From Cocos nucifera (lineage: Eukaryota; Streptophyta; Magnoliopsida; Arecales; Arecaceae): 64,000 nt of DNA. The notes beneath the pieces are model-generated. The model was given only the letters and a program-made list of their open reading frames with translations. It was not told the origin of the DNA and did no database searches. Shown here one piece after another: positions 23,209 to 34,801 of the stretch (within the stretch, counting starts at the first letter, position 1; every line of letters starts with the position of its first letter). Position numbers and translations under genes: made by a program. The stretch covers positions 3,127,161 through 3,191,160 of the forward strand of contig QRFJ01000022.1 in the NCBI GenBank assembly GCA_006176705.1, given 5' to 3'.

Positions 23209-25384
23209 CATGCATGACATGTAATAAAAGCAAGGTGGGGTTTCTACTTCATCCTTGCCGGATGACCACCACAAAATGGCCGGGCGAACCGAGGTTGCCA
23301 TAACGCGGATTCCACGTGATAGGAGAGAATGTGGTGGAAGCTGATTGCATCCTCGACATGGTTGCCTCGCATGGGAGGATGCCCAAGGCACGTGGAGGCT
23401 CTTCGCACAGTGAACTGATACCCTACACGCCACATGCTTCACGACAATCACCTCGCCTCCGTCCTGTGAGCCATTCGGAAGTCACAAGCGCGCGTATATC
23501 GAATAAGATCCACTTGGTTGGCGTGGTGCACATCCTTTTTAACCCGGCCTCGTTACTAAGACAAGCGTCGCACCGATCAAAGAGAACTAAAACCACCCCC
23601 ACACAACGTAAGGATACCACTCTTCACTTGTACTAACAGCTAGATGGTAATAAATCAGCATATGGGAGTACCTTACTTCTCCATTACATTTTCCAAAGAA
23701 CTCGATGGTGAGATCTCCCAGTCCGAACTTATTTGTAAAAGCTTTAATGTGAATATCGTGGGAATTAGTCATAGTTTTCGAAATACTCAACTATCAGAAT
23801 CCTCCAACTCCGTATCCCCATAAATTAATGAATTTTAAAGGCCGTTCAATATTATGTGGTTGTTTCTTTTTCTTCCTTTTGAAAGAAATTCTGAACTCTA
23901 CCCAACGAAAAAAGAAATTCTGAAAAATCCAACGAAATATTCTTTTGCCCCATCCACGCATCCAGTTGTACTGTACCTGAAGCGAAAGAAAAGGGAAAAG
24001 ATAGGATTGGCTAGACATGGAACGAACAAGGAAGTCCTCTTATCTTGCTCTAGAATAATGCTCAAAGCATCCATCTCATTCGTTGTGCTCTTTTTTTTTA
24101 CTCTTTTGCTATTTTAATTAAGTCTTTATTTTTAAGTCGATTTGCTTGAATTAATTAAATTAAAATTTGAGTTATTGAGTTTTTTTTTCTTTTTTTATAT
24201 TTATCGATCCAAGTCCAAGTCCGTGAAGTTGCATGTTCAAGGACTCAAATAAAATTTGATGAGAATTACTTTGATGAAGTATTGAATATATCACATTCCG
24301 TTTAATTGGAAACGTAGGAACCTCCTTGATATGAGAAAAGGTTGCAATTGCTATACCCAAGCATGCAACTTGTTTAGAATTAAAAGTGACGGTTCTTGGT
24401 GATATACAATGAAGAAGAAAGATGCAATGTTCCATGTAATGTGATATCATCATATCATCAATAAATTTTTTTTTTTTTTTTTTTTTATCATAAATGATAT
24501 TTAGATAATTTTTTCTTGTGCTCATCTCACAAATGATATTCAGTTAATTTTTTCTTATGCTCATCAAATAATACTATTCACAGTATAGCAGTAGCACCCT
24601 TTCACTGGGCTCCACCTACATCCAATATCCTGGATTAAGTCTCCCTTTCATCCATCTTTTCTTGCACAACTCGAAGATTATTAATTAGATAGCATCCACC
24701 TATGCGAGCTTTCAGATAGATTCATCAAACCAGACTTGGACAAACATTGTACTAGCTAACGAGTTACACTTAGCCGCTAGAATACACGTGAAGGCATTAG
24801 AAAAAAGGGATTAGGTTCAGGCCTCCAAACAAACGAACCCTACCATAAGTCCTCATCGGCAAGAGCAAGGCTATTCGACTAGAAGGAACGAAATTTAGGT
24901 AGGTCCCCATGAAGTCCTCTACCCAATAATACCACTTTGACTGGGGCTACATCCTGGGTCCTGGGTCTCGTGGCTCAGCTAGATCCCAGACTTTGGTCCC
25001 CCACTCCCATCCCAAGCATTCCTCTAATAGTGCACGGCTGTGGTTGGGGATTCACCTATCAACCCATGCATCACAGTTGTTCTCATCTTACCTGTAGTCT
25101 TTCTAAAAGGCTGCTCCTTGTCGATCTTAAATGGCTGCCTTAGTGCATTGTGGTCATAATCACAGACCGGCCAGATACAGAGGTGACAGGGGCTAATGGA
25201 ATTCCAATTGGACGTGAACAAGATTCAATCAATTTGAGTCAAAGAAGAATGGTTAACAAGGGATACTAAAGTTGGCTAAACCATCCACAGAATCCTTTCT
25301 AGTTATTTATAATTCAAATATACCATTATGACAAGCATGATATCTGTTACAACATAATAAGTATACATAATGGACTTTGTTATC
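23209..25384. other. Intergenic sequence, nothing recognised
   Basis: Mixed-composition DNA with no convincing gene. A moderately GC-rich part lies at 23230-23600; the frames there (for example 106 codons at 23316-23636) show no known domain. From 24110 the DNA is AT-rich, with a run of about 20 T at 24466-24486. A LINE or SINE relic is possible at that run. Confidence 0.4.
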
Positions 25385-25612
25385 TGCGCATGGAGCACCC
25401 ATCAAGAGATTAACCCAAAGTCGTCCAAGATGCTGAGAGGAGGCACCTCTGATGTAAATCTCTTCTAATTAGTCTCCTATAAAAGTATACTTAACCACTA
25501 ATTCTCCAAGAACAACTCTTTCATGCACAAAATGATAACCAATTTCTATACGTTCTGTTCATGCTTTAAAAATAGTGTACTGACCAGCCAAATAGGTCGC
25601 ATTGATGTTTTT
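25385..25612 (-). pseudogene. Ty1/Copia pol 3' end (RNase H tail), decayed
   Basis: The minus strand reads like the end of Copia RNase H: ERIEIGYHFVHERV, then GELVVKYTFIGD, then SSQHLG and LWVNL. This matches the usual RTKHIEIDYHF...LADIFTK...LGV order of the family, with two stops. It is a fragment only; the rest of pol is not next to it. Confidence 0.65.
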
Positions 25613-26160
25613 TTGATGAGAAGGGAGGTATAACCGTCTAGACTCTTAATAAGAAAGTAGAATATACAAAAAAATCTATATAAATGAGTCAAGGTAGTCA
25701 TTACATGAACCTAGCTTTGAGCTAAAGCAGGTTCGCCCCTAGCCATCAAAAGTAATGAAAGGTTACATGTTCATATTTGAGCTGATTTAAAATCGCTATA
25801 ATTAAGAGTCTTAGTTTTTTTGTGTACACCGAGATCCAAGCCTCTAAAGTTGAGATGCATTGAGCTAGAATTCTAATGCGTGAATGTACCTCGAAGATAT
25901 AATAATAGAAATCCAACCATTAGAGTTGATTTACAGTTCCCCTAGCCATCTTTTTCTTTTAAAAAAAAAATATTTTATTGGTGGGGTTGGTGGGGGGGCA
26001 TGGTAGAGGACTTGTAGGTTTCTAGGAAGATATAAACAAAAATCCAACTATTAGAGTTGATTTACGATTCCCTATAACACCATTATAACTTTCAGTAATC
26101 AACAAGCTAAACTACATCAGAAAAGTAATGCTTTAATTTTTTTTTTTTTTGAGAAACATG
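25607..26160. other. Poly-T-flanked retroposon debris with a 45-bp repeat pair
   Basis: T runs at about 25607 and 26140-26155 look like poly-A tails of minus-strand retroposons. A block of about 45 bp with CCAACCATTAGAGTTGATTTAC occurs at 25893-25941 and, diverged, at 26023-26073. No coding potential is recognised. Confidence 0.4.
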
Positions 26161-26217
26161 ATAAAAGTATCACCACCAAATCCCTATGGGAGGAGTGTCA
26201 ACACTACTACAAAAAAG

Positions 26218-26572
26218 AGCTATAGTAGCAGTTCGTAACCGCTGCCGTAATGCAAAAAACTGCCACCATAGGCTATGACAGTGGTTTTCTAACCGCTGCC
26301 ACTGCGGCCATCACCGTAACTCTATGGCAGCGGTTGTTAGAACTGCTACCATAAATAGTCTATTGCAGTGGTTTATAAACCGCTGCAATAGATCGACCTA
26401 TAGCAGCGGTTGGCAGCGGTTATATAACCACCGCTATAGGTTATCTATGGCAGCAGTTTCTTAACCGCTGCCATAAGTCTAATGCAACAGTTGGTACCAT
26501 TAGCCCACGGACCTATGGCAGCGGTTGGCATGGATATGGCAGTGATTATAAAATCACTATCGTAGATCTTTT
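26218..26572. repeat. Subterminal inverted repeats of C1
   Basis: Many copies of CTATGGCAGCGGTT and its reverse complement AACCGCTGCCATAG, usually as head-to-head pairs with a few bases between them. The same motif marks C2 and C3. In known CACTA elements such subterminal repeats bind the TnpA-type protein; here that role is inferred. Confidence 0.9.
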
Positions 26573-26749
26573 TATAATTAAAAAAATTAAAATTTTTATT
26601 TTTTTTATATATTTACCTAATAAATATAGATATATAACATAAAAAAATATAATAAATATAAAAAATATTCTAAAATGCTAAAATTTTATTATCAAATAAA
26701 ATTTATTATAATATTTTTTTTAAAAAATAAAATATATCAAAAGTCTCCT

Positions 26750-27020
26750 AAATCTACATCATCGGAGCTGGAGCTGGAGTCGGAGTCGGAGCTAGAGCTG
26801 GAGTTGGTGTTGGAGCCAGAGCCGAAGCTGGAGCTGAAGCTAGAGCTAGAATGCGGACCAACATATCCTCGAAGCTCGTGACTTCAAAACGTGCGCTGAG
26901 GTGGATGGAGTATGCTCCGACTGTTCCTCGGATGCTGAACTGTGCGTAACTTATCGAGGGACAGGGATGAAAGCTAGATGACGTTTCAGTGCCATCGTGA
27001 CCTGCAACGTTAATGAACAT
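26750..27020 (-). pseudogene. Transposase_24-type C-terminus, remnant in C1
   Basis: The minus strand has an FEDMLVRI segment followed by a run of Ala-Pro/Ala-Leu-Ala-Pro repeats encoded by GGAGCT-type hexanucleotides. It matches the end of the better preserved gene in C2 (about 45030-45180) and C3 (47332-47450). Most of the gene is deleted in C1. Confidence 0.7.
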
Positions 27021-27381
27021 TAATCAATATAACATGTTGAACAATAATATTAGTATAGCATTAATAAATAGTCTCTAATATTTATACAAGATGGAGGTTC
27101 TTTTAGTGGTCGGCATGGCACGGCATACCGGTACGGCCTACCGATACAGCACGGCCTACCGGCACGGCACACATTTTTCTTAAGCTTCCAAAGATCAGAA
27201 GAAAGAGAGCTATTTGACCAAAATAAGAAAAAAATAAAGAAAAATTCAAATAAAAATCAATAATTAGACTCTAATAATTTATACCAGAATGTTGAAGTCA
27301 TCGTCTAGTGACATTTACAATATGGACATCACCATTATTTCTGACAAATGTGTTTGGAACCTCAATAGTACTAGATAAATT

Positions 27382-30300
27382 TTATCCTAAAAGAGCGCTT
27401 TGCATGCATGATCCAACATCATCATCAACTTCAGTATCATCAAAAATATGCCTAGGCACCATCCTCACAATAACATCCCATTGAGGCTCCAAGGAATCAC
27501 TAATGTAGAAAACTTGACTAGCTTGGGAGGTAAGTATATACGGTTCTTCAGTGCAGAGATAGGGTTGCATGTTAACGAAAGTAAAACTACACTTATCAGT
27601 CTTCATCCCAGATTGTGATAAGCTGTCAAATCAATTGCACTTCATCAATGTGAGCCTCCTTTTAGAATAATAGTCCAAGATGACTATCTTCTCCACCATG
27701 CCATAATAGTTCAAATCCTCCGTATGAGGCTGTGAATCTCTTGAGCTAGCATAACACCCAATGGTGGTGCTTAACATGATGCCACTATTTTGTGTTGCCA
27801 TATTTATGGATCTGCTGTGAATATTAAATCTGTAGCTGTTAATGATGAGCTGTTTATACTCACGCACGGTACGATTAGGATCCATTGAAAGAGTATGCAC
27901 TTTAGGTCTCATATCACTGAACGGCAATCTCCACACCTAATTAAGGAGATGACATCTAATTAGTAAACATGTTCCAATAAGTTATACCAGACAAGAATAT
28001 ATAATTGCTTATATGATCTTTGAACTATTCAGAAAATTTGTTGCTATGCATTTTCTCTTTCTTCCGCATACTTAGAGCGTCATATTTTACTCTTGTGACC
28101 TCCTTGTGTTTGTTGCATGCACAAAGAACAAATTTAGGTATAATTAAATATTTTTTAATTATTATAAAATAAATAATGCTAAGTGACTCATCTTATGTAT
28201 GGCTCAATAACATCACAGTTGAAAAGCACGTAGCGGTGTGCCTTATTCTTTTCTTTAATGCTCAAATTAGTGAGGCGGTATGAAGTAAAAAATCTATCTG
28301 ACTGTGGAATGGACTCAAATGCAGGCTTAATTGGCTCATACTAATCATCCTGATTCCTTATTAGCCGATTACGATGTATTTCGAGCTTGTTTAAGTATAT
28401 GATATAAAAATTCATACACTCTTGATCCAAATAACCTTTTACTATAGATCCCTTCGGGCAATTCATATTTCTTATATAAGATTTCAGAGTTTGAATATTT
28501 CTCTCAATAGGATACATTCATCGATAGAACACTGGGCCTCCAAGTGCAACTTCTTCCATAAGATGCACGGTGAGATACATCATAACCATGAAAAATGATG
28601 ATGAAAATATCTTTCCTAGATTACATAATATAGTCACCATCCTTGTCTTCATTTCCTTCACGCCTTTCTTAAGCAATCTCTTTGTACAAATATCTCTATA
28701 AAAGTTGCAAAGATGAATAACTACCATTCTAACATTTTTTGGCAACATGCAGTGAATAGCTATTGGGATCAATTTCTGTATCAGTATATGATAATCATGA
28801 GTTTTCAATCCTCCAAGTTTGACATTCTTACTATTTACACGCTTTGATATGTTGCTTGAGTATCCATCTGAGATCTTTATGTTTTCCAACACACGAAAAA
28901 ATGTGGATCATTCAGAGACATTCATAACATAGCATGTATGAGGAAGCCTCCACTGTTCTCCCCTTGCCAGTTCTGAATGGAGTGATCTTCTAATATCCCA
29001 TTCCTTCAAGTTAAGTCAAAAATTCAAGTCATCCTTAATCTTATCCTTGATATTCAAGAATATTGCCAAAAGAAGCTCGCACACATTCTTTTCAATATGC
29101 ATTACATCTAAGCAGTAGCATAATAAGTTTGTTTCTCAATATAACAAGTCAAAGAAGATGCTCTTTTTCCTTTAATTAAAGTGTGTGTCATCTTTTTTTT
29201 ATCGATGCTTTCTTTTTTTATCACCAATCGAATCATCTTTCCCAAATTCAATACTAAGACCATTCAACTCTTTAAGTACTATACTTCTAGACATCCAGCC
29301 AGGCGTCTCACCTTTTCCAATAGTGCCATCAAAGGAGCATACATCCCTTCTGTATGGATGGTTTTGACGAAGAAAATATCGATGTCCCATATAGCTAAAG
29401 CTCCTCTGATGTATCAACCTTCTAGATCGGATGTTTCTTCCATAGATCGAGCATGCTAGCTCACCTTTGGTGCTCCAATCCGACATTAGGGCATAGGCTG
29501 GAAAGTCATTTATTATCCATAAAAGCACTGCACGCATGGAGAATGACTCATTCAGTAAAGCATCAAAAGTTGGAACATCTTGAATGCTCCATAACTATTT
29601 CAACTCAATAATAAGAGACTGCAAATAAACATCAATATCATTACTTACCTCCATCGGTCCAGGGATGAGCACTATCATGAAAGTAAAAGATTTTTTCATA
29701 CACATCCATGGTGGGAGGTTATAAACATGAATAAATACTGACCATACATTATAGATAGTATTCATATGCTTGAACGGATTGAAACCATCGCACAATAAGC
29801 CCAACCTCATATTACGTATCTCTTATGTGAAGTCGGAATGTAATTCATTAAACTTCTGCCATGCCTCTCCATCAGCTGGATGCCTCAATGCATCATCTTT
29901 TGTTCGATCCTCTTCATGCCATCTCATATCTTTTGATGACTTTGCCAATATAAATAACTTTTATAGTCTCGGAATCAAAGAAAAATACCACATTAACTTT
30001 TGAGATACACGAGTCGACGTATCATTTTTATTCTATTTCCATCTTGATACACCGCATCTCGTGCACTCATTGCGGTTGACATCTCCCTCTCAATAGAGCA
30101 TGCAATCATTGGGACATGCATGTATCTTGGTATAAGTAAAGCCTAGGTGTTCAATAATCTTCGATGCCTCATAATTATTCTTTAAAATTTGTCCATCATT
30201 CGGAAGAATGTCCTTCAAAAGCTCTAGTATGCAGTTCACTCTATTATTACTGAACCTATTGGAGCATTTCGTATGATACAACTGGATTAAGAACTCTAGC

Positions 30301-30742
30301 TTCATCATCTTTTCACATCCAGGATACAATAGAATATTAGCATCCTCCATCAACTTATGGATCTTCTCCACATCCTCACTATTTATCATTCAACCAATCA
30401 CAGGATCAGACATGGACGTAGATGCACCGTCATTATAGCCAACAAATGAAAAAAAATATCATGAACCATTTGTTTCACTCCCTCTTCGGGTTGATTGCCT
30501 TCTTGCAGCCTGCCCTCACCATATTGATCCCAATAAATTTCATAATTGGCTTTAAAGTTACAAATAGTGAGGTGATCATTGACATTTTGATGAGGTAGCC
30601 ACGGCCCATCCATACACTTTTTATTAGAATATTGGATCAGTCCATGGTCCTCAAATTTTTCTATAGCATAATCAAGAAATTTTTGAAGTCCAACCTTATA
30701 TTCTAACGAGAGCCTACTAAACTTCATCCATCCCTTATCCAT
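27382..30742 (-). pseudogene. CACTA (En/Spm) TNP2-type transposase, decayed
   Basis: Domains run in the usual order along the minus strand: Transpos_assoc from the start at 30742 (MDKGWMKFSR), Transposase_21 at about 29810-29199 (RLGLLCDGFNPF, NLPPWMCMK, IPGPMEVSNDIDVYLQ, then NDFPAYALMSDWSTKG and GHRYFLRQNH), DUF4218 at about 28892-28510 (LKTHDYHILIQ, ALGGPVFYR), DUF4216 at about 27936-27631 (NSYRFNIHSRS, TQNSGI, NYYGMVEKIV), and a C-terminal part to 27382. Frameshifts and stops break it throughout. A GC-rich palindromic CGGTACGG block at 27115-27175 is a possible further insert. The intact enzyme would cut CACTA termini; this copy cannot. Confidence 0.85.
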
Positions 30743-30762
30743 TTTAAAAATGATGATACTAT

Positions 30763-33048
30763 TGTTAGATATATGTGCCCTAGAAGCCAGAATTGGCTGA
30801 CACTTGTAATACACTTCTAGGGGCAAAATTATAATTTTGACTATAATCAATAAAATGTGTTATTTTCTATCACACCTGTGTATTTAATGTATGTGATACA
30901 TCCTTTGAGTTAATGGTAATGATAATTCATATTTTCAAGAGTTGAAAATTTAAGACATGAATAATCATTATTAACTCATAAACAGCTTCCGACCATAGGA
31001 TCATCACGAGGATGGTGATTGATCCGGAAGGTTGGTGTACGATCGCTTCTCTTTAGTAGATGAGTCTTGAGTCTACGGTGTGGAGACACCGGAGCGAAAG
31101 TATAGGTACTCGTTAGAGAACGAGGGCACTGAGCGTGACCACCTCGAGTAGTCATTAGGGAGTCTACCTTCTCGTCAATGACTGACTCGATGCTGCAGTA
31201 GTGTGTCTGGTTCTTTGACCTGAGATGCATCGGCAGTTCACCTTGAGGGTGTTATAGTTTGACTACACCATTACTCGGTCTCCTAGCCATATGGAACCCT
31301 GAGGTGTATGTTGGCTATAGCATGTTCATTGTAGGAACTGGATTGCATCAAGATGGGATCTATCTACCTCGGTGGTAGAGGAGCAGCCCTATGATAATCA
31401 TGAGAATCAAGTCCTGAAGCCCATGGCCATGGCAGAGTGAAATAATAGAAAGAGTTTCTATTTAGGTTTTCACATTGGACTCGAATCGAATGATTATATC
31501 ATATGACAGAGACTAGGGTTTGACGAGTTTACCTTAACCCTAATCTGATCGGGGCTCAAGATAGAAGAACTTAATCACACAGGTAGCTGCACCAAGAGGT
31601 TCGCATTCAGCTCTGATGGGTTGCCACCATATACTGCTAGGTGTCACTGGTGGATTTTGGGAGCAATTAGAATGATTTAGATGATCGATCATTCTAGCTG
31701 TTCGAATCAGAAGAGTTCTGATCCATCGAAAGGAGTTTCGATGATGTCTATGATAGAGATCATGACATATCCCATTACCATACAGAACTGAACCTAACTG
31801 GGTCACACAAACAAGGGTTTGAATCTGGTGATCATCAATTGAACTGATCTAGTTCAATTGATCTGAATGAGATTCAATTAGGTTCAAGGAAATCGTGCTA
31901 GCACTCGATTGAACCTAACGTTCTTCTTTTACTATCACAAATAAGTTGTCCTGACTGAGCCAAAGGAGTTTGTGCTCAATCAGAGGCCTTCATATGGTCT
32001 AACTGGAGGTTGTCCAAGTTAGAGAAGGTTGTCTTATTTTATAAGACATGACCTGCCATTTTTGGTCACCTGCCATTTTTTGGTCCTTTGACTTTGGTCA
32101 AAAGTTGACCTTTGACTGGTCAAATGTTGACCATAGACACTTTGACTTTTGTCCACGTGTCACGCACCTATTGGAGAACTGGTGGGGGCCTGTCCCCCTG
32201 CCAGAACCTGGCAAGGAGGAGGGCGCATGCCACCCTAGGCGTGCGCCCAAGTTGGAGGCGCCTTGGAGTCCTTGTTGGACAAGGACTCCACCTCCCTTTT
32301 GGATTCCAATCAGAGTTCTACTAAGAATCCAGTTTGACTGGTCTTAGGCGCCCTCTAAGGAGGAATCCAGGGGACTCTATTTCCAACCAATCAGATTTAG
32401 ATCTGATTTCACAAAGGGTTGTGATTGGTTGAGAATAAGAGGAGTTGGATCACAAGCTTAGGTCTATAAATAAGACCCTGCGCCCAACTCAGATAATGAT
32501 GCAATTCAATAGAGATTTCCCACGCCCCAAGGCTGCCTCTCTCCTCTTCCTCCATGCCTAAACTTCTCCTCCTTCTCCTCTCCACGTCCAAAAGAGTTTT
32601 GGATTTTGGTTGGTGCGTTCCAGATCAAAAGAAAGGCGATCAAAAGAAGAAGGCTGCACTGCTGCAAAGGACGACTGCTGATCTTCAAAAGGAGTTTTGA
32701 AGATCCTCCAGATCAGATCCAGATCTGATTTTTGGAGACGTGATAGAGAAGAAGAGGATCTCCAGATCCAACCCGAGTGGATACCGGTAGAGGCCAGGCG
32801 CTTGCGTGGCTAGATCCAGAACCTTCCGCTGCAATCAGGATCATCTACAGGGTAATAGGATTACCCAAATCAGGTAAATTAAATTTGATTTAATTTATCT
32901 TATTTTATTTTATTTATTAAAATAATAAGAATCAGATCTAAAATATATCAAGATCTGATTGGGATCAAGAGAAAAAATTTTTGAAATATATCTCTTGATC
33001 TGATCAGATCTGGACGAACCTGGACCGAAAAATCAGGATTTCCCTTCA
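30763..33048 (+). repeat. Copia 5'LTR
   Basis: 2286 bp from TGTTAGATATATG to CCCTTCA. A TATA box (TATAAATA) sits at 32465-32472, so transcription would start near 32500. Open frames inside (for example 32048-32347) match no known protein. Confidence 0.85.
32465..32472 (+). promoter_or_regulatory. TATA box in the Copia LTR
   Basis: TATAAATA within CTATAAATAAGACC, in the last quarter of the LTR where the U3/R boundary is expected. Confidence 0.65.
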
Positions 33049-33050
33049 AC

Positions 33051-33062
33051 TGGTATCAGAGC
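33051..33062 (+). other. Primer-binding site of the Copia element
   Basis: TGGTATCAGAGC two bases after the LTR end. This is the standard plant Copia site, complementary to the 3' end of initiator methionine tRNA. Confidence 0.92.
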
Positions 33063-33620
33063 CATGGTTCTAAATTGTTTAGATCTGATTTTAATTTTAT
33101 TTTAATTAGAAAATAAAGTGATTTTAGATGTCACATGAGATGTGATCAGATCTGAAATCAGAAAAATTAAAATTAAATGATTTGGATCTAAGATTAAGAA
33201 GATATGCATGACTAGTTCTAGAATAGAATAGTTCTATAGAATAGTTTTGCATGTCTTTGATTTAATCTGATTAAATCATATTTTAGATCTTCTTATTTAC
33301 TATTTTTTGATATTATAAGTGTTATAATAACATCTGATAAATAGCAAATAAAAATTATTTAATTTTTGAATATCATATGAGATATGATTGATGCATGTCT
33401 AGACTAGTTGTAGAATAGTTCTACATAATTGTCTAGATTAGAATTTATTTTGATTAGATCAATTTAAATCTAATTTTTTAGATTATTATGAGATAATTTA
33501 GATCTGAAAATATGCATGATTTGATACATGAGATGTATGCAAAATATGCCTTGATTAGATCTAAATTTGTATATGAGATATATGATATAGATCTATACTA
33601 TTTTGTAGATTTACATGTTC

Positions 33621-33745
33621 CTGATTAAGGCGTTCCTCTTGGCCGTCCGGTCATAAGAATGAAGAAGGGTTTAAAGGCCCTCTCTTCCCATTCGATGGGG
33701 TGTTCTTATGACGTGTAGGGGTGCTGCGTGTTCGTCCTTAATCAG
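33621..33745 (+). other. Folded leader of the Copia RNA, possible three-way junction
   Basis: Two nested stems enclose two hairpins. Outer stem: CTGATTAAGG (33621-33630) with CCTTAATCAG (33736-33745). Inner stem: GTCATAAGAA (33650-33659) with TTCTTATGAC (33703-33712). Between them are GAAGAAGGG pairing with CCCTCTCTTC around 33661-33687, and CCCAT-TCG-ATGGG at about 33688-33700. All pairings are perfect except one bulge. The position in the leader fits a packaging or dimerisation signal, which is inferred. Confidence 0.65.
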
Positions 33746-34776
33746 AAACCCAAAACTTACTTTCTGCAAAACCCTAGATCCTGAAACCCTAGGATTTATT
33801 GTGCATATTTTGTTTATGAACCCAACTTAATTAAGAATTAAGTTTATGGAATATTAATTAGGTCTAAAATTGAGAATTTCAGATCTAAGACATATTCATA
33901 ATACTGGGTTCGGGCTTGGGTAGCTCAATTAGGTCTAAGCGGTTGATCAAACCGAATCAAGAGTTGGTTAGATGGGATCAACAATGCTTAAATTGACCAG
34001 CCTAATAGGATTAAGTCTGGGTCAAGATCGAGTCACGATCAAGCAAGACCTAATTAGGCTCAGAGGTTAGAGTCTGGATTGTAGGCTAACCCAATTGGTT
34101 CTGACTCAACAATTTGGTGTCTAAGGTAAGTTTGGCATAGACGACCGACTGGTTTTTAATTGGAAGCTACTCGACCTGAATGCGTTCTTGTGCGAGTTAA
34201 CGGCATATTCCTTCCACCGGTCTCACTTACCTGGCCATATCTGTTGACACAGTTCTGATTTGAGGTGGTCAATAATCCGAGCTGACCCATGCCACTAGGT
34301 TAGTCATAATTGTTATGACTAAGCCAAGTCTAGTTTAATGAGACCTGAATCAATTCTCTCCCTAAGAAAAGATTAAGTCTGAGGTCTTCCACCATTGTAG
34401 ATGTGCGGGCCCTTCCCGGGGTTGATTGTTCTCGGCTGGATACAGTGGCTCAGTTGCACCGGGAAGACGCAACCATGTCTATTAGGCATTGGATGCTATG
34501 GGCTGGAGGATGAGTTGGGCTCAATATTTCCGGATACGGTGAGAGACCCAATTAGGAACCCAGTCTATGCAAATGGTGGGTCTGACTTAACTAAGGAGTG
34601 GATCAATATTTCGGATACGGTGAGATTCATGAATTAGAGACCAAGTTTGGGTGCACCATGATTAGAGAATCATTGAACAAGAGTTGTTCACTATTGGCTA
34701 ACCCATCACCAATAACTGTTAGGTGAGGTGATGAGTCAGTTGGTGAGACCGCACCACCCACTAGAAATCATTAATC
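33746..34776. other. Copia leader, non-coding
   Basis: No gag is readable. It contains a short direct repeat, a CAATATTTC block with CGGATACGGTGAGA, near 34527-34552 and 34605-34627. The 78-codon frame at 34401-34637 shows no known domain. Confidence 0.5.
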
Positions 34777-34801
34777 NNNNNNNNNNNNNNNNNNNNNNNN
34801 N
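34777..34801. other. Assembly gap (25 N)
   Basis: Undetermined bases. The true length is unknown. Element strand changes across it, so continuity of the two sides should not be assumed. Confidence 1.

Larger units (their letters stand above)
26202..30762 (-). mobile_element. C1: decayed CACTA element (right end not seen)
   Basis: The left end CACTACTACAAAAAAG at 26202 is a CACTA terminal inverted repeat, followed by subterminal hairpin repeats (26218-26572). The minus strand carries a TNP2-type transposase from 30742 leftwards and a remnant of the second CACTA protein at 26750-27020. A Copia LTR interrupts it at 30763. No right terminal repeat is visible beyond that, so the element is truncated or its right end is missing from this assembly. 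Confidence 0.85.
30763..34776 (+). mobile_element. Ty1/Copia element, 5' part only
   Basis: 5'LTR (30763-33048), an initiator-methionine-type primer site (33051-33062) and a long leader, cut by the assembly gap at 34777. It lies just upstream of the C1 transposase start, so it probably inserted into C1. The LTR start and leader look like the Angela-type Copia group, an inference from motif memory. No gag of this element is reached before the gap; the Copia coding remains right of the gap are on the opposite strand and belong to another copy. Confidence 0.8.

Noticed and set aside
23316..23636. 106-codon frame in the GC-richer intergenic part
   Set aside because: No recognisable domain, no splice or promoter context, overlapped by equally long antisense frames.
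31540..32688. Open frames in the Copia LTR
   Set aside because: Overlapping frames on both strands without domains, inside an LTR with U3-type organisation.
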